Assembly: GCA_029204225.1 (NCBI GenBank)
Contig: CM055109.1
Location: forward strand, 26,358,178 to 26,418,177
DNA from: Diphasiastrum complanatum
Lineage: Eukaryota > Streptophyta > Lycopodiopsida > Lycopodiales > Lycopodiaceae
DNA: 60,000 nt
Direction: 5' to 3'
Position numbers and translations under genes: made by a program. A model generated the notes under the pieces. The model ran no database searches, was not told the origin of the DNA, and saw only the letters and a list, made by a program, of their open reading frames with translations. Every line of letters starts with the position of its first letter. The stretch's first letter is position 1. Below are positions 34,090-47,013 of this stretch, piece by piece.

Positions 34090-34480
34090 CAATAATCCTA
34101 AAATCTACAAACTAACCTAACCTTCACTATTATCCTACGATACTTAACCTAACCCTTGCCGACAATTATGTTTTTGTGGGTAGTAGCTATTTGTGTATCC
34201 TAACTCTAATCCTAAATCCTAATGTAACCCTAACCTTGCTCTATCTATTACAAAATGCCACTCTAACCCTAACACTAATTTTAACCCTAATGTAACTCCA
34301 ACCTTGCTCTATCTATCTAACACTAACCTTGATGTAACCCTAACCCTGTCCTATTTAACACTTATGCCAATGTAAATCCTAGCTAAAACCGTAACCCTAA
34401 TCTAACTATAAATGTACTCTAATTCTAACCCTAACTCTATTGTAACCCTAACCCTTACTCCAAAACAAATACTACAACAC
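34090..34480. repeat. Degenerate CCCTAA telomere-like block
   Basis: Dense TAACCCTAA, CCTAACCCT and CTAACACTAA motifs with a looser unit of about 50 bp (…AATGTAACCCTAACCTTGCTCTATCTAT…) repeated at least three times from about 34215 to 34370. The C-rich strand is the plus strand here. It is too irregular for a working telomere. It looks like an interstitial or subtelomere-like satellite. Confidence 0.8.
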
Positions 34481-35365
34481 TTCAAAGTATACAATGTTTT
34501 GAGTGCTCCTGGCCACATTTGTAAATTGGCCGTTAGTATCAGTTATCAACACTCGTACACTTTCGGCATTTCGCGATCTCGATAATGCGACATACAGCTA
34601 ATCATGACCTGTCAGAAAAGTATTTATTTTTTCACTATTTTCCTTGTCTATCAGCAAAATCTCAATATAAAAAATCAACAGCCATACCATGAAATCGTCC
34701 ACAGTTTGTACAATTTCTCTGCACCCTCTACAAATTCTATCCCTTAAAAAATTCCAAAACAACATTAAAAAAAATCAGTATTTGGGCAAAGAGCACCCTC
34801 TGTCAGAATTCACAAGTACTGTAGTCTGATTTATCTGACTGTCCATGATTTCTAGTATTGTCTACAATTTTTATTACTCCAAAAAAGTAGTTTTTTTTTT
34901 TTTTGAAATTCTCTGTTCTGCAAGAAAACTGATTTTTTTGCCCTTTTTGGCCAAGTACAATACTGTTTGGATCATTTGTACTGTTACTTTATTTCTCAAA
35001 CCGCATCATGTCTCGAGATTGTGCTGAATCTTCCAATCTTGTTCCTCTGTGACTAGAATGCAGAATTCCACGTATCGATGCACCAAAGTACGTGCACCAA
35101 AGTACAATGGAGAATTTGACCTAGTTAGATTTCTCCAAGACTTGATAATGCATGCTATTTCTATGGAGATACCTTTGAAACCGAAAAGCTCCAACTATTC
35201 TCGATGGTACTCTATGGAATAGCCAAAGAGTGGTATCTTAACCTTGAAGCTCATGATTTTGCTTCTTGGACTACCTCAAGGATGCTCTCATCAAGCGTTT
35301 CAAACCATCTAAACTGACTCAGAGCCCATTCATCCAAATCACCCATATTAAGATGTGCCACGAAG
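34481..35365 (+). pseudogene. Family B gypsy leader and gag start, truncated copy
   Basis: From about 34620 the sequence aligns with 50500-51140: the same leader, then a gag beginning at 35008 with MSRDCAESSNL. Blocks IDAPKYNGEFDLVRF-like, YFYGD-like, EWYLNLEAHD and LIKRFKPSKLTQSPFIQI follow, with several stops and frameshifts. Homology ends abruptly near 35365 (…CCACGAAGAGT). It is a second, older copy of the family-B element at 50.5-54.3 kb. Confidence 0.85.
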
Positions 35366-36606
35366 AGTTCTCTATGAGCTTATAACTCAAGATAGACACA
35401 TCAGATTGATTTGAGAACAATTGTTATGGAAAGTATATCTCACTAGCTTTCCATCAAGCTATAACATTACTATCTTTGGACCTATAATAAAGGAAATAAA
35501 GAGCTTGAAATATATTGATTTTCACATGTGTAGAATTCCAAAATTTCGTACAATTCCAGTTTTGGTCTAAAAAACTTGATCCTTACCTCTTTGATCCAAA
35601 CACTTTTCTAGAAAAGGTAGAGAAAAGTGAAAAACAACTTCCTTGCTTGAATAGCATTTAAAATTTCTTACACATACAATGATAGTAGCATACAAAGCTT
35701 AATTTGGCTCTAATATGATGATAAAAATCCAGAAGTTTCCCACGTGTGGAATGCCAATTCCAATTGTGAATGATCTTTATTAAGCTTTGTGTTTAGCACA
35801 TAACCTGATTCTAGATTGAGTATCAAGATCTAGTTCAAGAATTTATGACTAAACCACAATCTAGCATGCTAGTAATCAAAGAATAGTTACTTTCATAAAG
35901 AATGATGAAAGTACAAAGAAATTAATGCATTAGCATAGCCTCCTCCATGAGGTAGAGAGAGAGTGCAAAATTCAAGCATACAAGGTTAAAGATCCAAATT
36001 GACAAGAAGTAGCTTCAATGCTTGGTTCATCATCAAAATTTGAGAGAGAATCCTCATACATTTATGGTGGATGGAATAGCTCAAGGTAGAGCTAGCACTC
36101 ATCTACTTTGTTCCACATCGAAAAGTGAAAACTAACAAACTAGTGACATATGTCACTTTACATGCATATCTATCTACCTACTTTTACCATGTAGCAATTT
36201 CTAAACTAGAATTGTCCGAATCACTATGCATGTGTCCATTACACTTTGTGCATGCTTTGCATGTCACTTTGGAACACTTACAACCTTTGCATGTGATATG
36301 AGTCATGTTTCTATAAGCCTATAATTGACATTTCTATGCCAAACTTCTATATGCATGTTGCACTTGATCAACTAGATTTCATATAACCATGTAGCATTTT
36401 CAATATGAAACATTACATACATGTAGAAAAAACTTTTTCATAGCACTCGTTTCCAGCCCCATTCATGTCATATCCACCTTTCCAGTTTTTAAAGCCTTTT
36501 CCACTATTTTTACGCCTTTTGCCTTTTTTGAAAGCCTTTTCCTAATTCTTTCCATCCCCATCTTTGACCACATCCCTGTTACACCTTATTCCGATCCACT
36601 AACGTT
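35366..36606. other. No supported gene
   Basis: AT-rich non-coding DNA between a family-B fragment and the family-A-like 3' region. No LTR end, PBS or protein motif was found. Confidence 0.45.
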
Positions 36607-37366
36607 ATGGCTTCCCCTTCTAGCCCTCACAATGCACCATCCAGCCCATACGACAAAATTGACTCCAAGGACATCATCATTAATGACGTGCCTACTGACA
36701 TGCAAATCTGGCCACTACCCTCGGACTCCTTGGTCATGCTATGGGTCCAGGCAGTCGGACCTCTCCTGCAAGCCATGGTCATTTATCCACAACTCTTCTC
36801 TGTTGCCCTTAACATGCAGCTCATCCTCATGGCCTACCCCACATGGGATAAGAAGAAAACACGGTTCTACATACAGTATAATGATAGACTGCATCGTGTG
36901 TGTGTCAATGCTGACTCACTAGCGACAATAGAAATTGTCACTAGTAAGTGCCAAAAATCCTCTCATCGAGGTGCCCTTGCCCTATCTGACCATTTATAAC
37001 TCCACTCGGTCCTGAAACCCACACAAAGACTAACAATAGTTATTTGATAGAGGCTATCAATAACCCCATCATTCAATTCATCGCCTATCTGGTCAATAAC
37101 TTCTTACTCGTTTCCAGCTTTGTGCAAGGATCACATCCAATCTAATCTTCTGAGCCAAATCGTGGAATCCTATAAGGAATTCTCTGGCCCCTCTGTAGTA
37201 CCCTACGACTGGTCCACCTTTGTCCTCACTAAACTAAGGACGTAGGCCACTAAACCCAACTCGCACGACTGAACCTGTGTAGAACAGGAGCTTCAACATG
37301 CCAAACGCAGCCTATACTAAATCACCATAGTGCCGAGGAACCGACACTACTTCAAGTCGTGGGCCC
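36607..37366 (+). pseudogene. 3' ORF region of a family A-related gypsy element
   Basis: A 130-codon frame (36607-36999: MASPSSPHNAPSSPYDKIDS, PLPSDSLVMLWVQAVGPLLQ, YIQYNDRLHRVCVNADSLA) is followed by broken coding sequence that runs up to the LTR at 37367. The last 40 bp align with the other two copies (SLY-stop, then IVPRNRHYFKSWAL in the same phase), so this is the third example of the family's 3' region. The N-terminal part shows no clear match to copies 1 and 2. Function unknown. Confidence 0.55.
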
Positions 37367-38281
<915 letters not shown>

Positions 38282-39526
38282 CATCGACATCAAGTGGATC
38301 TTCAAGTTGAAGCTCAATCCAGATAGCTCGACAACCAAATGGAAAGCTCGACTAGTCTTCAAAGGATATGAAAAAACCTATGGGATTTAATCTATCAACC
38401 TGAAGGTTACGTCCTTCAAGGACAAGAACACAAGGTATGTAAGCTGTAGAAAGCTCTTTACGGGTTAAAGCAAGCTCCAAGGGCCTAGTTCGATAGAATC
38501 AATCAATTCTTGTTGCACCATGACTTTATCCTTAACTCTGTTGACTCTAATGTTTATCTCAAACACAGAGGCTCAAGCTATGTTATAATAGCTCTATATG
38601 TTGATGTTGCTTCATGAGACAAAGTCGCTATTGTCAAAGAAATTTGAAATGACCTATTCAAGCCCTGTGCATTACCTTCTCGGTATCAAGATAACCAGAG
38701 ATAGAGCAAACAGAAGGATCGCGATAAGCCAAGAAAAGTATCTAACCACTGTATTTTATAGGTATGGTATGGAATACTGCAAGTTGACAGATTCGCCTAT
38801 GGATATAGGATTCAAACTATCAAAAGACGTGTGTCCTTGATGACTGAAATAGACAAGAAAGAGATGTGCAAATACCCCTATCAGTTGATAGTCGGATCGA
38901 TCACGTATGCAATGGTCTGCGCTCAACCTGATCTAGCCTATACATTCAACACATTGTCATAGTTTATGTCAAATCTTGGCCCACCTCACTAGAAAGCTCT
39001 ACTTAGAGCACTAAGATACATTCAAGCCACTAAGCACTATGCTCTATGTTATAATGAAAATACAGAGGACGCTTTGACATTACTTGCTTATTTTGAATTT
39101 GATTGGGCTAAAAATGTGGATACATGAAAATTCACTTCTAGCTATATATGATTTTTAGCAAGAGGACCCATTTCATGGAATAGTCAAAAGCAGAAATACA
39201 TTTTTTTGTCTTCCACAGAGTCCGAATACGTTGTAGCCACCTCTGTAGTGAAGGAAATCATCTGGCTCAGATGATTGCTCCATGATCTTATGATCTCTCA
39301 ATTCAGTCCAACCATACTCTATTGCGACAATCAGAGCAACACATTGATGTTCAATTTCATTTTCTTAGAGAAAAATTTCTAAACAAGGTTGTCGAATTAA
39401 GTTACTGTCTGACTGATAGTATGTTGGCTGATATTTTGACTAAGCCTTTGTCTAGGAAAAAGCATGTTGTGCTATGCAGCTTGCTAAAATCTATTCAGGA
39501 TCCTAGGAGTTAAGCTTAAGGGGGAG
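38282..39526 (+). pseudogene. Copia reverse transcriptase and RNase H, plus polypurine tract
   Basis: RT starts within the conserved WIFKLKLNPDSSTTKWKARL block and continues with the AKGY-like FKGYEKTYG. A gap or deletion removes the central catalytic part, though the LYVDV/YVDD neighbourhood can be glimpsed near 38596. Then follow KKFEMTYSSPVHYLLGIKI, ISQEKYLTTVFYRYGMEYCK and SPMDIGFKL. RNase H shows QPDLAYTFNTLS, ISWNSQKQKYI-LSSTESEYV and LTDSMLADILTKPLSRKKH. AAGGGGGAG (39518-39526) is the polypurine tract directly before the LTR. Stops are frequent. Confidence 0.9.
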
Positions 39527-40142
39527 TGTTGGAGTTAATCTTTGAAGCTTACCTCTATCTTGTTTTGGCTTTTGGGTTTCGGCTTCAACTACAGCCAATA
39601 GGATTGTAGGTGCAAAAACGTGCGTTGGAAAATTATCGGTGATGGCTACATAATTGACTGTGTAGGTAGCCGGTTGAAGCAATTGAATTTTCAAGGGAGC
39701 TGTAAAGAACAATGTTACATAGCCAGGGCAATTTACAAGGTGTAATTGGGTGGAAAACGGAGGAAATTTGAGGAATTTCCGGTTTCAAGAGGTGTTGACT
39801 AATTTTTAAAAAAATCAACTTGTATGCAGTTGATATCGCACCAATTGGCAAGCCGTAAATTGTGTTACAAAGCTTGAGGTAGGGCGACCTTAGCTAGGCA
39901 AGTAACTACAAGAACAAGCTCAGTGAAAGGTTGAGCAAGCAATCTCTTTTTTCTCACAGCCAGGGTTTGTAGAGTGAAAAGTGTATATCTTTTTCTGTAG
40001 AAAGCCTTTTTTGTTGCGGTAGAAGATTAGATCCTATATTTGAATATAGGATAGCCACTTAATTTTTTTTGATATTTTGATGAATAGATCTAGAAGCAAA
40101 GAACTTTCTTGGAGGGGAAGCTGATGGTATGGGAAATCAACA
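39527..40142 (+). mobile_element. Copia 3' LTR
   Basis: The LTR begins TGTTGGAGTTAATC right after the polypurine tract AAGGGGGAG. The end is less certain. The best candidate is 40142, where AAATCAACA gives a 5-bp inverted repeat (TGTTG/CAACA). No 5' LTR copy was found to confirm this. Confidence 0.65.
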
Positions 40143-42419
40143 ATTCTAATGGGAAATTCTTGTGTGAGAGTGATCTATAGACCAATGGTTAGTAATTACA
40201 GCAATGGTAATTCTAATGTGTAAATCCATTCGTTAATTGTTTCAAGGTATTTTGGAAAATTATGAGATATAGTTTTGGATCTCTAATGGTATCTCATAAT
40301 TTACAAATCAAAAACTCTTAAAGTTATTTCTCACCTTCTAAGAACCCTTACTTCTTTTAAATTCTCAAATATAGACATCAGATTAAATTCATATGGTCAT
40401 TCCAATGTGAAAATTACTTTTTTTCTCAAGGACTGTTATCATCATGTGAATTACTCCTTATATGAGTAAGGCTTGGAATTTGAGACGTGCCTAGTTGTAT
40501 TTCAATTTTTTAAACCTAGATTGTCTATTATGCATTGAATTTTCATGTTTCAGATATTTTCATGTGTCATTTATGTAGCTAATTTTTATAAGAAATAAGA
40601 AATTTTCTTTAAAAAGGAGGTGTGAAGTGATGAGTAAATTCTATTATAAGATCTATCAGTTGCACAATTTTTGAATAAGAGAAATTCTCTAGGGATGGAA
40701 TTAAACAATATAGAACTAGAGGGAATTTGAAATTGGAAATCTTTATGAGTTGTATTGTGTAAGATCAAAAGTAACTAATACTAGATTTGTATGAGATAGA
40801 AATAAGTTTGATCATATTATTGTATCTGGAATGTCTGTATAAGATCAACCTAACATTAGCTGGAAACTAAGATCAGGGAAGGAGTTGATTAAGTGGAAGA
40901 AATTATGTGGTAAGAGGTAAGTTGGGTTGGAAAACTCGTGAGAGATGATGTGTTTTCAGTCTCAGAGATTTCCCAAATATGTTATTTACTCATGAGGAAT
41001 AGAATTCTTTTGTAGCTGAGTTACAAGATTTTCAGTGAGATATGAGAGTAACATATAAGGATTTCAGAGGAATCTGCCAGATAAGAACATATGTATATGT
41101 ATTCGTTCATAGTGAGATTTTTTTCATTTGTGCATGATTAATCTAATATGGATCTACTTTGTATTCCTAGTTACTACGGCTATTTGGTGTACTTAACCTA
41201 GTCGGTGAAAAGTATAGTATTTGATAATTACTTGTAGAGTTAACAATTCTTGTTATGAAAGATGTATTTGTTAACTTAAAAGTCATTTGGATAAGGATCT
41301 AAATGTGGTGGTGTACTTAAGATCTGGACATTTGAGATTTTTGAATCATTGGAATTAATTTGAGTGATTGGATTACTCTTGTGGAAAGTTATTTGGTGAA
41401 ACAAACAGTGTGAGGAGGATTCACCAGAAACTGTTTGTTTATAAAAATATATTTCTTATAAGACTCATGATTAATAAATCATCATGATTTGTCAGTAAAA
41501 ATTATGTGCATAGAGTATACAAAATTTATTGGCAGTGTATTTATCAAACGAGAAATAGACTTTACACTTTGAAATTTTTCAAAAAACTTTAATTGTTCAC
41601 AGTAGAAGGACAGAACTTCAAATTTGAAGTTTTGCAAAGGCTATTGCACTAGTTGTACTTTTGGAAATCTTTCAAATTGACAATTTTATTTAGGACATGA
41701 TCTTATTTGAAATCGAAGACTCTCAACTTCAACTTATTCTTTTGGGAATACTTCACACGATATATAATTAGGAACTTCAATTTGACAGACTATAATTCTT
41801 TAGAATGCATAAGGGCTTGCAAACCTCAACTTGGGATAAGCTTCAAATTCTTAGAAATGCTACAACTTTCACCTCTTTTCAACATTGGATCTTTATTTCA
41901 CTGTTTGAAGTTTGAAGTTGCATGTTTAGGAGTGCTTTCAGTTGGACAAATTTTCATTGAAAAGAAAAAAGTTTGATATTACCTTAAAAATTCTTCAAAG
42001 TAAACTTTTACTAAGTGTTGGAATTCAATGCTCAATGTGAAAGATTCAACTAGTTTCATCATATTTTGCTATATTTCCATATTTGGCATATTGAGGCCAA
42101 AACTTGTTATAGACTTAGAGGTTGATTTTTCAAAGTTCATTAGTCTAAATTTCATTTGAATAAACACTTTTTGAAAGTGTGGGAAAGTCCAAATGCGAGT
42201 TTGAGTAGCTTCAAATTTGAATAGTTGGGTACATTAAATCTAGACCCAAAGTTAGTAGGGTTAGCATTTTGGTGGGAAAGCCAAGTGGCCAAATAGGGTT
42301 TGGACCTATTATAAAGGGATGTAACACATGGAGAGAGTGATCTTCTCTCTACTCTGTCTCATTTCATGCTTATACATGGTTCTCTTGGGTTCTACTATCC
42401 AAAGTCTGAGATATCTTAG
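40143..42419. other. AT-rich non-coding stretch, possible copia LTR end near 42.3 kb
   Basis: No gene supported. At about 42309-42316 a TATTATAAAGGG box is followed by pyrimidine-rich CTTCTCTCTACTCTGTCTC shortly before a copia gag, which suggests the end of a 5' LTR, but its borders and primer-binding site could not be fixed. The 89-codon frame at 41707-41976 has no known domain. Confidence 0.4.
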
Positions 42420-44021
42420 CAACATTTTATGACATCAGAAATGTCACATCTAAACTCCATCTGAGGAAGACTCTTCACATTGGGGATGTCTGATGCAGAC
42501 ACTATTTCCAACCATGTTAATACCTTCAAAAATCTCATGGAACAGATGATAAGATTTAGATGCAGTAATGACTCTTTTATTGAGTTTGTCTGATGCCTAT
42601 GAAACATGGGTCATGGCCATTTCGACCCAGCAGCAACTTACTTTATCAAGTGTTATTTCAATGCTACTACAAGAGGAGATTAGAAGAAGTGCTTCCTCCT
42701 CAGGCTCAGGATGTGATCCTCAGGCTCTTTACACAAAGAGAAATTGGAAATTCAAGTCAAAGAAATCCAGAAAATTTGATTATTCAAGGAAAAATAGCAA
42801 CATGTAGCCAGGATTAAATTTTGGCCTAGAGTCGAATTTTGGCTCAAAGTCGAATTTTGGCTCAGGGTCGAATTCAAGCCCAGGGTCGAATTCTTCATTA
42901 TCCCAAACTCAAATACAACAATGAAAAGAAAAAGCAATTTCAACAACAAGCGAATGCTACATCAACCAGTCACTCGATCCAGCATGAACAGGAGGATGAA
43001 ACTACCTTTATGACCAGGGTCAAAAATTTTCATTATATCGATTCTTGGTGCTTGGACTCTGAAGCAACTCAGCACATGACCCATCATTGGGATTGGTTCC
43101 AAAACTACAAGTCTTTAATCCATTCTAGAGTTGTGCAGCTTGGAGACAACTTAACACATTCCATTGAAGGTGAAGGGACAATAAGGGTCGAATTTTAGAG
43201 AGGTTCTGTTAAGTTGTTGCCCAATGTCCTGTATATTCTGAACCTTGTTGTGGCATTTCAGACTAGGCCATTTAAACTTTAAGAATATTCAACAAATGTC
43301 AAGTCAGAACATAGTGCAAGATTTCCCTTCTATTAACAAATTTGATTCTCCATGTGAAAGTTGTATTATTAGCAAGCATGCTAGAAGTCCATTTACTTCA
43401 AATTTTGTTCATACTTCTAGAGATTTATTAGATCTTGTACACAATGACCTTTGTGGCCCAATGCAGACTTCTTCCATAGGGGGAGCTTTTTAGTTTATGA
43501 CTTTTATTGATGATTTTTCTAGGAGAACTACTTATTTTTTGAAGAATAAATCCGATACTTTCAGATTCCTCAAGCAGTTCAAGGCATCTGCAAAAAATCA
43601 GACCCAGAGAACAATCAAAGCAATACGTTCTGATGGAGGAGGAGAATACATCTCCATCGAGTTCAAGGAATTCTGCAAGGCCTATGGAATACATCAACAA
43701 TTCACCTCTAGCTACTCTCCTCAGTCCAGTGGAGTAGCAGAATGGAAGAATCGGACACTTATTGAAAGTGCCAAAAGTATGATGGCCCATGCTTCTCTTC
43801 CAAAGAGATTTTGGGTAGAAGCTATCACTACAGCTGCCTACCCGCAAAATCGATCCATCACCAAAGCCCTGAATGGCAAGACACCTCATGAGGTGTGGAT
43901 TGGATCAAACCCATCACTCAAACATATTCGAGTGTTTGGATGCATTGCTTATGATCAGATACCTGAAGATCTGAGAAAAAAACTGAATGACAAAAGCAGG
44001 AAATCAATTACTTGCCCATAA
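42420..44021 (+). pseudogene. Ty1/copia gag-protease-integrase remnant
   Basis: Gag pieces: TSKLHLRKTLHIGD, DADTISNHVNTFKNLMEQM and LLSLSDAYETWVM, then QQQLTLSSVISMLLQEEIRR. No zinc knuckle remains: an 18-bp tandem repeat sits in the linker. Protease: SWCLDSEATQHMTHH, in which the usual DSGA is now DSEA, so catalysis is lost. Integrase: LWHFRLGHLNFKNI, CESCIISKHARSPF and LLDLVHNDLCGPM (first Asp). A stop follows at 43491. It then reads MTFIDDFSRRTTYFLKNKSD, AIRSDGGGEYIS (second Asp), SGVAEWKNRT (Glu) and KTPHEVWIGSNPSLKHIRVFGC. It ends in KLNDKSRKSI at 44021. RT and RNase H are absent. Confidence 0.93.
42819..42890 (+). repeat. Four 18-bp tandem repeats in copia gag linker
   Basis: Four units of 18 bp: TTTTGGCCTAGAGTCGAA, TTTTGGCTCAAAGTCGAA, TTTTGGCTCAGGGTCGAA and TTCAAGCCCAGGGTCGAA. 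Being a multiple of three, the repeat keeps a reading frame (about six residues per unit). It replaces the place where the zinc knuckle would be expected. Confidence 0.95.
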
Positions 44022-44625
44022 ATTGCCCAAACTTTGTCGTTTGGGTTTTTGTGATTTCTCGACATTGAATCCATATTTTTTGGTCCCATTTTGGCCCAAA
44101 ATTTTTCTTTCTCAGTGTTTTCTTCTGAAGTTGACTTTTTCGGCATTCATGACTAGGGCTCCCACGACAAAACGGTTTTCTGGAAAAATACAATGAGTGA
44201 TCATATATTAGTAAAAAATGGACTCAGGACATGGTGAGATTTTAGCATGATCATACTGGCTAGTTTTTTACAATTGGCCATTTTTTGAAAAGCCATAAAA
44301 TATTTACTGGCCATTTCTAAGGCCGCAAAATTTGCTCTAGCCTCATTTAGGATGGGCTGGGACCTAGTTGTAGATGGACCGACAATTTTTGCTCAGTCTT
44401 ACAAAACTTGACAATAAAATATCTTTTTGACAGTTCTTAAGACCGTTACAAAAATTCTATTTCTTATCGTGTCTAGCCACTTTAGGGGCAGGCTAGGACC
44501 CAATACCAGGGCAAGTTTGAGCCAATTTTTTCTAATAACCAGGTTTTACATGGCTTTTTCTAGTTTTGCGAATCAAAACTTTAATATTAGTAAAATTTTC
44601 CATGTGAAAATATCGGCTAACAGTA
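44022..44625. other. No supported gene
   Basis: AT-rich spacer between the truncated copia integrase and the telomere-like repeats. A sequence of the type (A)GGACCCA-TTTTGGC recurs loosely, but no clear unit or gene was found. Confidence 0.4.
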
Positions 44626-45851
44626 TAGGATTTAGGATTTAGGGTTCAGGGTTCAAGGTTCAAGGTTAAAGGTTCAAGGTTTAGGGTTTAAGATTTAGGG
44701 TTTTGAATAAGGGATCTAGAAAAAGAGTTTAGAGCCTTTAAGATAAGGAGTTTAGGGTAAGGGACTTCAGTTTTAGATTCAAGGGTTTTGGATTTAGGAT
44801 CTATGGTTTCGGATTTAGGATTTACCAATAAGGGTTTAGGGCTTTGGATTTAGAGGTTAGGGCTTAAGGCTTAATCTTTAGAGCTTAGGGTTTTGGATTT
44901 GGAATTCAAGGCAAGGGATGTAAGGAAATGGATTTAGAATAAGGGGCAAGGCGTTTAGGGCTTAGGGCTTAGGATTTAGGGTTTAGATCTAGGGTAAAGA
45001 ATCTGGGGAAGGAAAGTTTTGAGTTTAGCACTTGGGATCTGTAGTAAGGAGTTTAGGGTTTAGATTCTAGGGTTTAGGATATAGGATTTAGGGTATAGAG
45101 TATATGATTCAAGGTTTAGAATCTAGGAATCTAGGAAAAGAGTTTAGGGCCTTTGGGATAACGAGTTTAGGATAAGAGACTTAGGTTCTAGATTCAAGGG
45201 TTTTGGATTAAGGTCTAGGGATTAGGGTTTAGGATTTACAAATAAGCATTAGGGCTTTGGATTTAGAGCTTCGAATTTCAGATTTATAATTTACGATAAG
45301 GGATCTAAGGAAATGAGTTTAGGGTAAGGGGCAAGAAGTTTAGAGCTTAGGGCTTAGGGCTTATGGTTTAGAGTTTAGGGTTGAGGGTAAGGGATCTAGG
45401 GAAGGAGATTTATGGATCTAGCAATTGGGATTTAGGGTTTTGGATTTTGAATTTAGGGGGTAAGGGATCTGGGAGAAGGGTTTAGGATAAGCGATAAGGA
45501 GTTTAGGGATTAGGGTTTAGGGTAAGAGATATAGAGAAGGAGATTTACGAATCTAGCAATTTATGGCTTAGGGCTTAGGATTTAGGATTTAGGGTCTAGG
45601 GTAAGGGATCTAGTGAAGGGGATTTACGGATCTAGCACTTGGGATTCATAGTAATGATTTTAGGATTTAGGGTATAGGGTATAGAATATAGGGTCCATGA
45701 TTCAAAGTTTAGGATAAGGGATCTAGAAAAAGAGTTTAGGGCCTTTGGGATAAGGAGTTTGGGTAAATGGATTTGGGGTAAGGGATCTAGGAACATGGTT
45801 TAGGGCCTTTGGAATAAGGAGTTTGGGCAAATGGATTTGGAGTAAGGGGCT
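44626..45851. repeat. Degenerate TTTAGGG-like array, left part
   Basis: A G-rich plus strand made of variants of TTTAGGG, such as TTTAGGGTTTAAG, GATTTAGGG, TAAGGGATCTAGGG and CTTAGGGCTT. Longer blocks recur (GGATCTAG-AAAAGAGTTTAG-GCCTTT-GATAA-GAGTTT at about 44707, 45127 and 45718). It is not a pure telomere array. It ends at the solo LTR and resumes at 47014. Confidence 0.85.
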
Positions 45852-47013
45852 TGGTTGACAGATCCCCTGCTCTAGAGGATCTGTTGGTTGGACATTCCTT
45901 GCTTCTGACATTTTCAAGAATGGTTCTGCCTATTATCAGGCTTCTTGGGCATTTTCTTGGATGTTCACATTTTGTTTCAAGCCAAATCAGACAGACGGGA
46001 CTGATTGACGTTGTAGTTTATGTCCTGCCTGTCAAAGGATATTCAGATTGGTCACTCTTGCACTGGAATCACATGCTTCAAACCAAGACATGTAGATCAT
46101 GCATTCAACCAAGAAATCAGTGTGAAGAATAGTTGCAATGCCATGAAATCCTACTCTAAAGCTGCAAAAATGAATTTGAATCAGATCTTAACAATAAAAC
46201 TAAGCTAAATCTGCATTAAACCACAATACAAGAAACAAGAAGCTAATCTAGCAGCATTTAATAGTCCAAGGATCAAGAAACAGTCATTTCTTGATTCTTG
46301 GACAACCCAAGAATATCAAGAACTAGATTGTAAGAGGATATGCAAGATCTACATCACAAATCTAGCCTATTTAGTTTACCTAAATGCTAATTCCTACATA
46401 AGTCCACAAGCAAGAAAGGAAATCTAATCCACTCTAAGAAAGCAAGAAAACTAATCCACTCTACTATCCACAACCACACACAAAGGAGGGAAGGGCAAGA
46501 TCATACATGCATCACTCAAGAAACAAGCATGATCAAGGAGCTCAAAGGATGCACCAAAACGCGTAGAGGCTCTTCTCATTTGGACATGGAGTAGGTACAT
46601 TACACAAAAATCTCCTCTTCTCAAAGAGGGGGTCTCTTAAATAAGCAAGAGAGCTCCTTAGGTGACATCCTAGTGGCATTTCCACATTTAACAAATTACA
46701 AGTGGAATAATGCTCTCCACTAGAGGTCACCATCAAAAGGTGGCTCACTCTACTTTGTTTAAAAGAGATCTACTTGCATTTATTACTTTGCCTAGAAATA
46801 CTAGTTTCTACACAGTCATTCCATCTTTTGGGATTCACCATGAGGCTTACACAGTTTCTACTTGACAGTACTAACTAGTATTCCTCGGCTCTCATACTCG
46901 GCTCTCAGTCTTCGTTTGTCTCGTCTTCTCAGAGACCTCCTCACTCTAAGGTGAGAGGTGCTCTTGGTTAGCTCTGGTCGAGTATCTTGGGAATTCGTCA
47001 AAATCAGCCAACA
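45852..47013 (-). mobile_element. Probable solo LTR inside the telomere-like array (1162 bp)
   Basis: The insert breaks the G-rich array within the recurring phrase GTAAGGGGCTTTAAGATAA. Its plus-strand edges are TGGTTGACAG and ATCAGCCAACA. On the minus strand that gives TGTTGGCTGAT...CTGTCAACCA, i.e. TG...CA ends. GGCT is present on both sides (45848-45851 and 47014-47017), a 4-bp target-site duplication. On the minus strand CTTATTTAAGAGACC (about 46630) could be a promoter TATA. There is no coding region, PBS or PPT. A solo LTR left by LTR-LTR recombination fits best; another TG...CA insertion is possible. Confidence 0.7.

Noticed and set aside
33627-34092. Five overlapping frames over the ACAT-type repeat
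   Set aside because: Open on both strands because of repeat composition; no domain.
36607-36999. 130-residue frame as an independent host gene
   Set aside because: It lies in sense orientation directly before a gypsy 3' LTR, and the interval ends with the conserved family-A 3' boundary, so it is more likely element sequence.
44427-45917. Working telomere or chromosome end in the TTTAGGG-like array
   Set aside because: The repeats are far too irregular and unique DNA continues on both sides, so at most it is interstitial or subtelomeric.
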